Shown: in pieces, positions 53,709-62,327 of the stretch
Layout of the letters: the number at the start of each line of letters is the position of its first letter
Position numbering within the stretch: the stretch's first letter is position 1
Source: Bordetella genomosp. 1
GTDB taxonomy: Bacteria > Pseudomonadota > Gammaproteobacteria > Burkholderiales > Burkholderiaceae_B
Assembly (NCBI RefSeq): GCF_002261335.1
Contig: NZ_NEVL01000003.1
Location: 124,001 to 188,000, forward strand
Reading direction: 5' to 3'
Length of the DNA stretch: 64,000 bases
Notes under the pieces: model-generated
Databases searched by the model: none
The model's input: the letters and a program-made list of their open reading frames with translations, nothing else
Told to the model about the DNA's origin: nothing
Program-made: the position numbers and the translations under genes

Positions 53709-53742
53709 GGGGTGAACCCCAATCCATACCCTATGGGTATGG
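53709..53742. promoter_or_regulatory. Tandem inverted repeats, operator of the cat operon
   Basis: GGGGTGAACCCC (53709-53720) and CCATACCC-TAT-GGGTATGG (53724-53742), 84 bp before the catB ATG. Likely binding site for a LysR-type (CatR/BenM-like) regulator not encoded next to it. The region 53494-53825 holds no gene. Confidence 0.65.
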
Positions 53743-53825
53743 AAATGACCCATTAAGTATTGGACGCTGCTGCGGCGGCGGTCATATAAAGCGATCCTGT
53801 GACCACCAACCTTGCCGTATCCACT

Positions 53826-54971
53826 ATGTCCGCAGCAACCATCGAACGCGTCGAAACCTCCCTGGTCGATCTGCCGACCATCCGCCCGCACAAGCTGTCG
53901 GTGGCCACGATGTTTGGCCAGACGCTGATGCTGGTGAAGGTGTACTGCAGCGACGGCGTGGTCGGGATCGGCGAAGGCACCACGATTGCCGGGATGGCCT
54001 ACGGGCCGGAAAGTCCCGAGGCGATGAAGCTGGCGATCGACGCGTACTTTGCCCCGGCGATGATCGGCCAGGACGCGACCCGGATCCAGGCCCTGATGGC
54101 CCACCTGGGCAAGCTGGTCCGTGTGAACCATTTTTCCAAGAGCGCGATCGAGACCGCGCTGCTCGATGCCCAGGGCAAGCGCCTCGGCGTGTCCGTGAGC
54201 GAGCTGCTGGGCGGACGCCGCCGCGACCGGCTGCCGGTGGCCTGGACGCTGGCGTCGGGCGACACTGCGCGCGATATCGCCGAGGCCGAGAAGATGCTGG
54301 ACACGCGCCGGCACCGCGTCTTCAAGCTGAAGATCGGCGCGCGCGATCCCAAAACCGACATCGCGCACGTGGCCGCCATCAAGCAGGCGCTGGGCGACCG
54401 CGGCGCCGTGCGCGTCGACGTGAACATGGCCTGGAGCGAGACGCAGGCGGCCTGGGCGATCCCGGCGCTGGCGCAGGCCGGCTGCGAGCTCGTCGAGCAA
54501 CCGGTGGCGAGCGCCGCGGCGCTGGCGCGCCTGATGCGCCGCTTCCCCGTCGCGCTGATGGCCGACGAGGTGTTGCAGGGCCCCGAAAGCGCGTTCGAGA
54601 TCGCGCGCCAGCACGGCGCCGACGTGTTCGCGATCAAGATCGAGCAGAATGGCGGGCTGTTCGCGGCCCAGCGCGTGGCGGCGATCGCGGATGCGGCCGG
54701 CATCGAGCTCTACGGCGGCACCATGCTGGAAGGCGCCATCAGCACCATCGCTTCGGCACAGCTGTTTGCCAGCTTCGCCCAGCTGCAGTGGGGCACCGAG
54801 CTGTTCGGCCCGCTGCTCATCACCGAAGAGATCCTGACGCAACCGCTGGACTACAACGACTTTGCGCTGACCGTGCCGGACGGCCCCGGCCTGGGCATCT
54901 CGCTCGACGACGAGAAGGTCAAACGCTACACCCGCGACGGGCTGATTAAGGTCACCGACCGCAACCATTGA
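53826..54971 (+). CDS. catB: Muconate cycloisomerase CatB
   Basis: 381 aa from ATG 53826; an in-frame GTG at 53799 would add nine residues. Enolase superfamily: VDLPTIRPHKLSVATM, catalytic Lys pair FKLKIG (Lys169), metal ligands Asp198 (RVDVNMAW), Glu224 (ELVEQP) and Asp247 (LMADEV), and Lys271 in AIKIEQNGG. It turns cis,cis-muconate into muconolactone, second step of the catechol ortho pathway. First gene of catB-catA-MFS-benD. Confidence 0.94.
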   Translation: MSAATIERVETSLVDLPTIRPHKLSVATMFGQTLMLVKVYCSDGVVGIGEGTTIAGMAYGPESPEAMKLAIDAYFAPAMIGQDATRIQALMAHLGKLVRVNHFSKSAIETALLDAQGKRLGVSVSELLGGRRRDRLPVAWTLASGDTARDIAEAEKMLDTRRHRVFKLKIGARDPKTDIAHVAAIKQALGDRGAVRVDVNMAWSETQAAWAIPALAQAGCELVEQPVASAAALARLMRRFPVALMADEVLQGPESAFEIARQHGADVFAIKIEQNGGLFAAQRVAAIADAAGIELYGGTMLEGAISTIASAQLFASFAQLQWGTELFGPLLITEEILTQPLDYNDFALTVPDGPGLGISLDDEKVKRYTRDGLIKVTDRNH

Positions 54972-55019
54972 ATCCGGGGCACGCCCCGACACAGACAGAT
55001 AACCGACTGGAGACAAGAC

Positions 55020-55955
55020 ATGAGCCTCAACGTGTTCAACGGCAAGGAAACCCAGGACCTGCTGGCCGCCGCCACGAATATCGCCGGCAGCGAGGGCAAT
55101 CCGCGCTTCAAGCAGATCCTCAATCGCCTGCTGAGCGACCTCTTCAAGGCGATCGACGACCTGGACATCACCCCCGACGAGGTGTGGGCAGGCGTCAATT
55201 ACCTCAACCAGCTCGGGCGTGACGGCGAGGCCGCGCTGCTGGCTGCCGGCCTGGGCCTGGAGAAGTATCTCGACATCCGCATGGATCACGAGGATGCGCT
55301 GGCCGGCCTGGACGGCGGAACGCCGCGCACCATCGAAGGCCCGCTCTACGTGGCCGGCGCGCCGGTGCGCGAGGGCGTGTCGCGCATCGACGTGAACCCC
55401 GATCCGGACGCGGGTCCGCTGGTGATCCGCGGCAAGGTGACCGACACCAACGGCGCGCCGCTGGCGAACGCGCTGGTGGAGTGCTGGCACGCGAACTCCA
55501 AGGGCTTCTACTCGCACTTCGATCCCACCGGCGCGCAGACCGAGTTCAACCTGCGCGGCGCCGTGAAGACGGGCGCCGACGGCGAGTACGCGTTCCTGAC
55601 GCTGATGCCGGTGGGCTACGGCTGTCCGCCGCAAGGCGCTACCCAGCAACTGCTGGACGCGCTCGGCCGCCATGGCAATCGTCCCGCCCACGTGCACTTC
55701 TTCGTGAGCGCCGATGGCCACCGCAAGCTGACCACGCAGTTCAACATCGAGGGCGATCCCCTCATCTGGGATGACTTCGCCTACGCCACCCGCGAGGCGC
55801 TGATCCCGAAGGTGGTCGAGAAGACCGGCGGCGAAGCGCTGGGCCTGAAGTCGGATGCCTACAAGGAGATCGTGTTCGACGTCGTGCTCACCGGCCAGGT
55901 CGAGGGCAAGGACAACCAGATCGTTCATCGCCTGCGCGCCTCCGCGCAGGCCTGA
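55020..55955 (+). CDS. catA: Catechol 1,2-dioxygenase CatA
   Basis: 311 aa intradiol dioxygenase. The Fe(III) ligands align at canonical numbers: Tyr164 (GFYSHF), Tyr200 (PVGYGCPP), His224 and His226 (PAHVHFF). The N-terminal helical linker domain gives dimerisation. It cleaves catechol to cis,cis-muconate, the substrate of CatB. GGAGAC is before the ATG, 48 bp after catB. Confidence 0.96.
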   Translation: MSLNVFNGKETQDLLAAATNIAGSEGNPRFKQILNRLLSDLFKAIDDLDITPDEVWAGVNYLNQLGRDGEAALLAAGLGLEKYLDIRMDHEDALAGLDGGTPRTIEGPLYVAGAPVREGVSRIDVNPDPDAGPLVIRGKVTDTNGAPLANALVECWHANSKGFYSHFDPTGAQTEFNLRGAVKTGADGEYAFLTLMPVGYGCPPQGATQQLLDALGRHGNRPAHVHFFVSADGHRKLTTQFNIEGDPLIWDDFAYATREALIPKVVEKTGGEALGLKSDAYKEIVFDVVLTGQVEGKDNQIVHRLRASAQA

Positions 55956-56043
55956 TTGCGGCGGCGTCGCGTTGGGGAACGCGGCGCCGACGCCCAACAC
56001 AACATACCGATAACGCGCGATGCGCGAGCCCGAGGAGACTCAC

Positions 56044-57387
56044 ATGGCAGCAACGCTTTCCATACCGACCCTGATCGACCAGGAGCGCATGGGCGCCTTT
56101 CAATGGCGCGTCCTGATTCTTTGCTTTCTGATCGCACTGTTCGACGGCTTCGACACCCAGGCGATGGCATTCACCGGGCCGGCGATTCTCGCCGCCTTCA
56201 AGCTCGAGGCGGGCGCGCTGGCGCCCATCCTCACCGCCGGCATCGTCGGCATGACCGTCGGCGCCATGACGCTGGGCCTGGTCGGCGATCGCATCGGCCG
56301 CCGTCCGGCCGCCCTCATCGGCGTGGCGGTCTTCGGCCTGGCGACGCTGCTCACCGCGGGCGCCACCGAGACCTGGCACATCCTGGCGCTGCGCTTCATC
56401 GCCGGCCTGGGCATGGGGGGATGCACGCCCATCGTGCTCGCGCTGGCCGCGGAATACGCGCCGGCGCGCCTGCGCGGCACGGTCATCACCGGTGTCCTGC
56501 TCGGCCTGCCGGCGGGCGCGATGCTGGGCGGCCTGCTGGCCGCACGCATGCTGCCGGTGATCGGCTGGCAAGGCATCTTCATCGTGGGCGGCGTGGCGCC
56601 GCTGCTGTTGCTGCTGGCCCTGGTGCTGCTGCTGCCGGAGTCGCTGCAGTTCAAGGCGATGCGCGGCGACGCCGCAGGGCAGGGTTACGTGGCCCGCATC
56701 CTCGCCAAGATCTCGCGCCAGCCGCTGGCCGCCGGCACCCGCTACACCGTGCCGGAAGATGCGACGATCCGCGCCAGCGTGAAGGCCCTGTTCGCCGACG
56801 GCTATGCCCGCAAGACGCTGGCGATCTGGTCGGTCTATCTGCTGAACTGGGTCGCGTGGTTCATGCTGTTGTCGTGGCTTCCGACCGTGCTCAAGGCGGC
56901 GGGCCTGCCGGCCGAACAGGCGCCGATGGGCACTTTCACCGTCAACCTCGTGTTCATCGTCTGCGCGATCCCGCTGTCGTACCTGATGCCGCGCGTGCCG
57001 ACCCGCTCGCTGCTGATCGCGATGTTCGCGCTCGGCATCGCGGTGGCCCTCGGCCTGGGTTATGCCGGCACCGACTGGACGCTCGTGTTCATCCTGATCG
57101 GCGCGGCCGGCCTGGGTATCGGCGGCCAGCAGCTGGCGCTGAACTACCTCGTGATCGGCGCCTACCCGACCGCGCTGCGTGCCACGGCCACCGGCTGGTC
57201 CATCGGCATCGGCCGCGCGGGCGCCATCATCGGCTCGGCCATCGGCGGCAGCTTCCTGGGCTGGTTCGGCCCCTCGGGCTTCTTCATGGTGCTGGCCATT
57301 CCGCTGGCGGGCGCCTTGCTGGCCGTGCTCGCGGTGGACACCAAATCGGCGCGGCCCGTCGCGGGCGACCTGTCGCGCGCGCATTGA
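56044..57387 (+). CDS. Aromatic acid:H+ symporter (MFS, AAHS family, BenK/PcaK-like)
   Basis: 447 aa with 12 membrane segments. The AAHS signature DGFDTQAMAFTGPAIL in TM1, GDRIGRRPA in the loop 2-3 and GLGMGGCTPIVLALAAEYAPARLRG mark benzoate/hydroxybenzoate importers. Start ATG 56044 with GAGGAG upstream. Together with benD it points to benzoate uptake in this operon. Confidence 0.92.
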   Translation: MAATLSIPTLIDQERMGAFQWRVLILCFLIALFDGFDTQAMAFTGPAILAAFKLEAGALAPILTAGIVGMTVGAMTLGLVGDRIGRRPAALIGVAVFGLATLLTAGATETWHILALRFIAGLGMGGCTPIVLALAAEYAPARLRGTVITGVLLGLPAGAMLGGLLAARMLPVIGWQGIFIVGGVAPLLLLLALVLLLPESLQFKAMRGDAAGQGYVARILAKISRQPLAAGTRYTVPEDATIRASVKALFADGYARKTLAIWSVYLLNWVAWFMLLSWLPTVLKAAGLPAEQAPMGTFTVNLVFIVCAIPLSYLMPRVPTRSLLIAMFALGIAVALGLGYAGTDWTLVFILIGAAGLGIGGQQLALNYLVIGAYPTALRATATGWSIGIGRAGAIIGSAIGGSFLGWFGPSGFFMVLAIPLAGALLAVLAVDTKSARPVAGDLSRAH

Positions 57388-57402
57388 GAAGGAAGCAGGG
57401 CA

Positions 57403-58182
57403 ATGAATCGCTTTGAAAATCAGATTGCGCTGGTCACGGGTGCGGCCCAGGGCGTGGGCCGGGCCACCGCCCGGCGCCTGGCCGCCGAGGGCGCCGCCGT
57501 GGTGTTGGTGGATCGCGCGGCCGAGCTGGGCGAGGCGGTGGCGCGCGAGATCCGCGACGCGGGCGGCCAGGCCTCGTTCATCGATGCCGACCTCGAGACG
57601 CATGCCGGCGCGCAGCGCATGGTGCAGTACACGATGGACACGCACGGGCGCATCGACGTTTCGGTGCACAACGTGGGCGGCACCATCTGGATGAAGCCGT
57701 TCTGGGAGTACACGCCCGACGAGATGCAGCGCGAGGTGACGCGTTCGCTGTGGCCCACACTGTGGTCGTGCCGCGAGGTGATCCCGGTCATGCGCGCGCA
57801 GGGCCGTGGCGCCATCGTGAACGTCGGCTCCAACGCGACGCGCGGCATCTACCGCGTGCCGTACTCGGCGTCCAAGGGCGGGGTGCATGCCGCCACGATC
57901 TGCATGGCGCTGGAGCTGGCCGAGAGCGGCGTGCGCGTGAACTGCGTGTCGCCGGGCGCGCTCGACAACGGCGTGCGGGCCATCCCGCGCAACACCGAGG
58001 CGCCATCGGAGCAGGACCAGGCCTGGCAGCGCGAGATGTACGCCGACTGCCTGGCCGGCACGCCGATGCATCGCATGGGCAGCATGGAGGAGGTGGCGGC
58101 CGCCATCTGCTTCATGGCCGCGCCGGAGGCCTCCTATATCACCGGTCAGGTGATGTATGTGGCGGGCGGGCATCTGGGCTGA
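57403..58182 (+). CDS. benD: 1,6-dihydroxycyclohexa-2,4-diene-1-carboxylate dehydrogenase BenD
   Basis: 259 aa SDR. ALVTGAAQGVGRATARRLA, VHNVGGTIWMKPFWEYTPDEM (characteristic of BenD), Tyr-x3-Lys in YSASKGGVHAA and closing TGQVMYVAGGHLG. It oxidises benzoate cis-diol to catechol with NAD+, upstream of CatA. Normally encoded right after benABC, which is absent here. GAAGGAAG precedes the ATG, 15 bp after the transporter. Confidence 0.9.
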   Translation: MNRFENQIALVTGAAQGVGRATARRLAAEGAAVVLVDRAAELGEAVAREIRDAGGQASFIDADLETHAGAQRMVQYTMDTHGRIDVSVHNVGGTIWMKPFWEYTPDEMQREVTRSLWPTLWSCREVIPVMRAQGRGAIVNVGSNATRGIYRVPYSASKGGVHAATICMALELAESGVRVNCVSPGALDNGVRAIPRNTEAPSEQDQAWQREMYADCLAGTPMHRMGSMEEVAAAICFMAAPEASYITGQVMYVAGGHLG

Positions 58183-58248
58183 GCGTCGGCAGAGACCGCG
58201 CAGAGACGGCGGCCGTGACCGCGACGGCCGCCGCCGCCCGCAATCCGC

Positions 58249-59121
58249 TCACAAGCCGCCGACCACCCATTCCAGCAGCGCGTTCTGGGCGTGCAGGCCG
58301 AAGGCCAGCGCCGCCGGGCCCGTGCAGCTCTTGTGCGCGAGCGCGGACGGGTCGACGGTGTCGGCGGCCGGCTCGGCCACCGCGATGAAATCCAGGTCGG
58401 GCCGCAGGCCGTCCAGGCGCTCCGGCGTGATGCGGTAGCCCGCCAGCAGCGCGCGCTCGGCGTCGCGCGGCGCCGGCGCGGTCACGATCAGGTCGGCATC
58501 CGCGAGCTCGGCCACGTCGCTGGTGGCACGAAAGCGGGTGGCGGGCGCCGGCCGCAGCGCCAGCCAGGGCGCGGCATATACCTGCACCACGTCGATCGGC
58601 AGCAGCGCCGCGGCCTCGAGCCAGGACTGCAGCCGCGCGCAGTCGGGCATCACCGCGCACACCTTGATGCCGTCGATCCGCCCATGGCGGTGCAGGTGCC
58701 ACGCCAGGTCGGCCAGCACCGGCAGCGGCTGGTTGCGCCAGGTGCCGGCGTTGATGACGGGGCAGGGCGCGGCCTGCGCCAGCGCTTCCAGCGTGGGCAA
58801 TTGCTGCGCGCCGGCCACGATCACGTCGAACCAGGCGCCCAGCACCGCGCCCGCGCTGGACGCCTGAGTGGCGTCGCCCCAGTCGGGCGCCACGGTGGCG
58901 CAGGTGCCGCCCATCGCCTTGATGCCGAGCTCGAACGCGCTGACGTGGCGCCAGGAGGCGGGCGGCGGCAGGGCCACGTTGCGCCCCGCCAGCGCCTGCG
59001 GCATGCGGCGCGCCTGCCACCAGCGCGCCATGTCCTGCGCGCCTTCGATGAGGGTCATCAGCTCGCGCGTGTCGAGGGTATTCAGCGCCAGAAAGTCGCG
59101 GGACGGGGCTTGCATATCCAT
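58249..59121 (-). CDS. Ornithine/aspartate carbamoyltransferase-like protein lacking catalytic motifs
   Basis: 290 aa from ATG 59121; ATGs at 59145 and 59115 are alternatives. The plan is that of OTCases (FLALNTLDTRELMTLIEGAQ, VINAGTWRNQPLPVLADLAWHLHRHGRIDGIKVCAVMPD), but the carbamoyl-phosphate loop SxRTR is replaced by AFELGIK, HPCQ by GTWRNQP, and the HCLP loop by TAPAPRD. It is thus probably inactive as a transferase or has a new role. Divergent from the TauD-type gene. Confidence 0.7.
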   Translation of the reverse strand: MDMQAPSRDFLALNTLDTRELMTLIEGAQDMARWWQARRMPQALAGRNVALPPPASWRHVSAFELGIKAMGGTCATVAPDWGDATQASSAGAVLGAWFDVIVAGAQQLPTLEALAQAAPCPVINAGTWRNQPLPVLADLAWHLHRHGRIDGIKVCAVMPDCARLQSWLEAAALLPIDVVQVYAAPWLALRPAPATRFRATSDVAELADADLIVTAPAPRDAERALLAGYRITPERLDGLRPDLDFIAVAEPAADTVDPSALAHKSCTGPAALAFGLHAQNALLEWVVGGL

Positions 59122-59279
59122 ATCCGGTTTTCGAGGATGGGGCATTGTGCCGCATGAATGCTGGCTGTGCGCATCGCGACGCTGCCCGGTCATGTAGGTA
59201 TTGCGCATCGGTATTTCGCCCGGGCGCGGGCGCGATCGTATCTTGGCCGCATGACAGTTCACCGCAAAGGGTGGCAACC

Positions 59280-60233
59280 ATGGGCAAGGACAGCGTTACA
59301 CAGCATGCGGGCGGCATCGAGATCCGGCCGCTTTCCGTCTTCACCGGCGCCGAGATCCACGGCGTGGATCTACGCCAGCCGCTTGCGCCGCACCAGGTCG
59401 CGGCCATCCGCCAGGCGCTGGCGCGCTGGAAAGTGGTGTTCTTTCGCGACCAGCACATCGACCACGCGCAGCATCTGGCGTTTGCCGAGCTGTTCGGCCG
59501 GCCCACCAGCGCGCATCCCTACGATGCCAACCCGCCCGATGGCTTTCCGCAGATCCGCACGATCTCGTCGCACTCGACCAGCGGAAGGCGCGGCGAGCGC
59601 TGGCACACCGACGTGACCGGCGTGGTCAATCCGCCGGCGGCATCCATTCTGCGTGCCGGCGAGCAGGTGCCCGAATACGGCGGCGACACGCTCTTCACCA
59701 ATCTGGTGGCGGCCTATCGTCACCTGTCGCCGCCGCTGCAGGCGCTGGCCGACGGCCTGCGCGCGCGCCATCAGTTCGGTGGCTACAACGGCGACTTCGA
59801 CAACGAGACCGTCTACGCCCAGCGCGTGCGCGCCGAGCCGCGTGTCGCCGAGCACCCGGTCGTGCGCGTGCTGCCGGACACGGGCGAACGCGCGCTGTTC
59901 GTGAATCCGGGCTTCACACGCCGCATCGTGGGTTTGAGCGAGGCCGAATCGCGCCATCTGCTCGCGTTGTTTTTCGAGGCCATCACCCAACCCGAGTACA
60001 CCGCGCGCTTTCGCTGGGCGCCCGGCAGCATCGCCTTCTGGGACAACCGCGCCACCGCGCACCAGGGCCCGGGCGACTTCGCCTACCTGGACGCCGAGCG
60101 GGTGCTGTATCGCATCACGCTGGCCGGCGAGGTGCCGGTCGGAGTGGATGGCCGCGAGTCGCAGGCGATCGCCGGCGGCCGTTTCGACGCTTTGACACCG
60201 GTGCGGCCCGAGGCCGAGCCGGCGCTGGTTTGA
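59280..60233 (+). CDS. TauD/TfdA-family 2-oxoglutarate-dependent dioxygenase
   Basis: 317 aa. Fe(II) ligands: His109 and Asp111 in GERWHTDVTG, distal His in WDNRATAHQGPGDF near residue 260, and the 2-oxoglutarate Arg in VLYRITLAGEVP. Family members hydroxylate taurine, alkylsulfates or phenoxyacetates. The substrate cannot be told. The next gene, a Bug receptor 15 bp on, suggests uptake and oxidation of the same compound. ATG 59280 chosen by homology to family N-termini (IEIRPLSVFTGAEIHGVDL). Confidence 0.92.
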   Translation: MGKDSVTQHAGGIEIRPLSVFTGAEIHGVDLRQPLAPHQVAAIRQALARWKVVFFRDQHIDHAQHLAFAELFGRPTSAHPYDANPPDGFPQIRTISSHSTSGRRGERWHTDVTGVVNPPAASILRAGEQVPEYGGDTLFTNLVAAYRHLSPPLQALADGLRARHQFGGYNGDFDNETVYAQRVRAEPRVAEHPVVRVLPDTGERALFVNPGFTRRIVGLSEAESRHLLALFFEAITQPEYTARFRWAPGSIAFWDNRATAHQGPGDFAYLDAERVLYRITLAGEVPVGVDGRESQAIAGGRFDALTPVRPEAEPALV

Positions 60234-60248
60234 ACGCAGGAGTTGCAC

Positions 60249-61259
60249 ATGAAAGGCAGGAAGTATTGGAAGAGCGGCCTGGGCGCCGTGATTGCGGTGG
60301 CCGCGGGCCTCGCGCTGTGGTCGGGCTCGGGCGCGGCGCCCGTCGCGAGCGACGAAGTGGCGCGCTACCCCAACAAGCCCGTCAAGATCATCGTGCCGGT
60401 CTCGGCCGGGGGCAGTGCCGACAAGCTGGCGCGCACCATCGCGCAGCGGCTCGGCGAGAAGTGGCATCAGAGCGTGGTGGTCGAGAACCAGCCGGGCGCC
60501 AGCAGCGCGATCGGCAATGCCGCAGTGGCGCACGCGCGGCCCGACGGCTATACCCTGCTGTTGAGCGGCGACGCGCTGTCGCTCAACGCGCTGCAGCCGC
60601 AGCGTGCCTACGATCCGCAACGCGATCTGGTGGGCGTGACCAAGGCCGTGACCAATCCGCAGTTGCTGGTGGTGCGGCCCGGCCTGGGGGTGAAGACCTT
60701 CCAGGAGTTCGCCGAGCTGGTGAAGAAGAAGCCGGGCGAGGTGACGCTGGCGCTGCCCGGCGGCACCGGCAGCCTGCAGCACCTGGCCGTGGAGCTGCTG
60801 AACGAGCGCATCGGCGCCAAGACCAACCAGATCCCGTATCCCGGCGGCGGGCCGGCCTCGCTCGACCTGCTCGGCGGCCATGTCGACGCCATGCTGATCA
60901 CGCTCGCGGCCGCCACCGAAAACGTGCGCTCGGGCAAGCTGGTGGCGCTGGCGGTGACCACCAGCTATCGCTCCAAAGCCTTGCCCGACGTGCCCACGCT
61001 GCAGGAGGCGGGGCTGCCGGACTACGTGGTGGAGAGCTGGCAGGGCCTGTCCGCGCCGGCCGGCACGCCGCGCCCCTTGGTCGAGCGCATCAACCGCGAC
61101 GTGGTCGCGGTGCTGCGCGAGCCCGAGACGGCCAGCCTGCTGGAAAACCTGGGCTTCACGCTCGCGGCCACGCCGCCGCAGGACGTGGACCGCACCGTGG
61201 CCGAGGATATCGCCACCTACCGGCGCGTGCTGGCCAGCGCCGGCGTCGACCTGAAGTAA
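60249..61259 (+). CDS. Bug/TctC-family periplasmic solute receptor
   Basis: 336 aa: signal anchor region (8-30), then YPNKPVKIIVPVSAGGSADKLARTIAQRLGEKWHQSVVVENQPGASSAIGNAAVAHARPDGYTLLL. Different subgroup from the tandem pair at 34.3-36.3 kb. Likely co-transcribed with the dioxygenase. An in-frame TTG lies 6 nt upstream; ATG preferred (CAGGAG upstream). Strong terminator follows. Confidence 0.92.
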   Translation: MKGRKYWKSGLGAVIAVAAGLALWSGSGAAPVASDEVARYPNKPVKIIVPVSAGGSADKLARTIAQRLGEKWHQSVVVENQPGASSAIGNAAVAHARPDGYTLLLSGDALSLNALQPQRAYDPQRDLVGVTKAVTNPQLLVVRPGLGVKTFQEFAELVKKKPGEVTLALPGGTGSLQHLAVELLNERIGAKTNQIPYPGGGPASLDLLGGHVDAMLITLAAATENVRSGKLVALAVTTSYRSKALPDVPTLQEAGLPDYVVESWQGLSAPAGTPRPLVERINRDVVAVLREPETASLLENLGFTLAATPPQDVDRTVAEDIATYRRVLASAGVDLK

Positions 61260-61331
61260 GCGCTGCGCCGATCGCCACGCCCCGCACCTGAGCGCGGCGC
61301 GTATCTGCGTCCTGCCCGCGTCCTCCCCGAA

Positions 61332-61364
61332 CCCGCCCCGGCATTCGCCGGCGCGGGTTTTTTT
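61332..61364 (+). terminator. Rho-independent terminator
   Basis: A 10-bp stem (61332-61341 with 61348-61357, one mismatch), 6-nt loop, seven Ts. Lies between the converging Bug and EamA genes. Confidence 0.85.
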
Positions 61365-61406
61365 GCGACCAGGGCAGGGTGCGGCCCGGGGCCGGGCCGG
61401 GCAGCG

Positions 61407-62327
61407 CTACCGCTGCCTGCGCGCCACCTGTGTGACGATTAGCCCGGCAAGCACCAGCCCGCCGCCGATATAGGTAGCCGCGGCGGGCGCTTCGTCGAGG
61501 AGCACGGCGGCGAGGACGGCGGCGAACAACGGCTCCGAGAGCTCGAACAGTTGTACCTGCGCCGGGGAGGCCAGCGACACGGCCCGGGTCGTGCAGTAAA
61601 AGCCCCCGATCGATGGCAGCAGGGCGATCGCCAGCAGTCCCGCCCAAAGGGTCAGGTGCGGGGCGGGCAACATGGCGCCGTCTGCGGCGAAGGGCAGAGC
61701 CAGATACAGCGAGCCAAACATGAGCAGCCCGCGCGTGACGGCCAGCCCGCCGCCCAACCTGAGGAACTTGGCCAGCACGGTGAAGGCGCCATAGCCGACG
61801 CCGGCCACGGCCGCCAGCGCGATACCTTGCAGATGGCCCCGCGCCGAAGCGTTGGATACCACTGCGTCGGGCGCCGAAACGTCGGGCGCCGCGGCGCCCA
61901 GCACCAGCGTGAGCCCCAGCAGGCAGATCGCGAGCCCCGCCCAGCTCGACGGGGCCGGCCTGTCGCCCAGCATCCACCAGCCCAGGAGAAATGCCGAGAG
62001 GGTGGCGGTGGCCATCAAGGTCAGCACCACGTTGGCGGTCAGCGCGTAGCGATAAGCCGAGGTCTCGAAGAAGAAGAGCACGGCAATGCCGAAGAACGCG
62101 CACAGCGCCACCGATTGCCATGAGGCCCGCCCTTGCGCGCCCGACGCTCGCGCCCTAGCGGCAAGACAGAGCAGCAGCAGAAATCCGATCAGGCTGCGGA
62201 AGAACGCAATGCTGGCGGCGGGCAAATCACTGGCTGAAACCCATTTGCTCAACACGCCGATCGTGCCGTTCATGAATGCGGCGGACACGGCAAAGAGTAT
62301 GCCTTTGACCTCGTTCTTTATGTGCAT
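61407..62327 (-). CDS. EamA/DMT-family transporter
   Basis: 306 aa with ten membrane segments in two EamA repeats (ILFAVSAAFMNGTIGVLSKW and the second half beginning GIALAAVAGVGYGAFTVLAKF). Drug/metabolite transporter superfamily, usually amino-acid or metabolite exporters. Start ATG 62327. Single gene; no substrate can be inferred. Confidence 0.9.
   Translation of the reverse strand: MHIKNEVKGILFAVSAAFMNGTIGVLSKWVSASDLPAASIAFFRSLIGFLLLLCLAARARASGAQGRASWQSVALCAFFGIAVLFFFETSAYRYALTANVVLTLMATATLSAFLLGWWMLGDRPAPSSWAGLAICLLGLTLVLGAAAPDVSAPDAVVSNASARGHLQGIALAAVAGVGYGAFTVLAKFLRLGGGLAVTRGLLMFGSLYLALPFAADGAMLPAPHLTLWAGLLAIALLPSIGGFYCTTRAVSLASPAQVQLFELSEPLFAAVLAAVLLDEAPAAATYIGGGLVLAGLIVTQVARRQR

Noticed and set aside
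53508-56000. 830-aa open frame antisense to catB and catA
   Set aside because: Shadow of two canonical enzymes with aligned catalytic residues.
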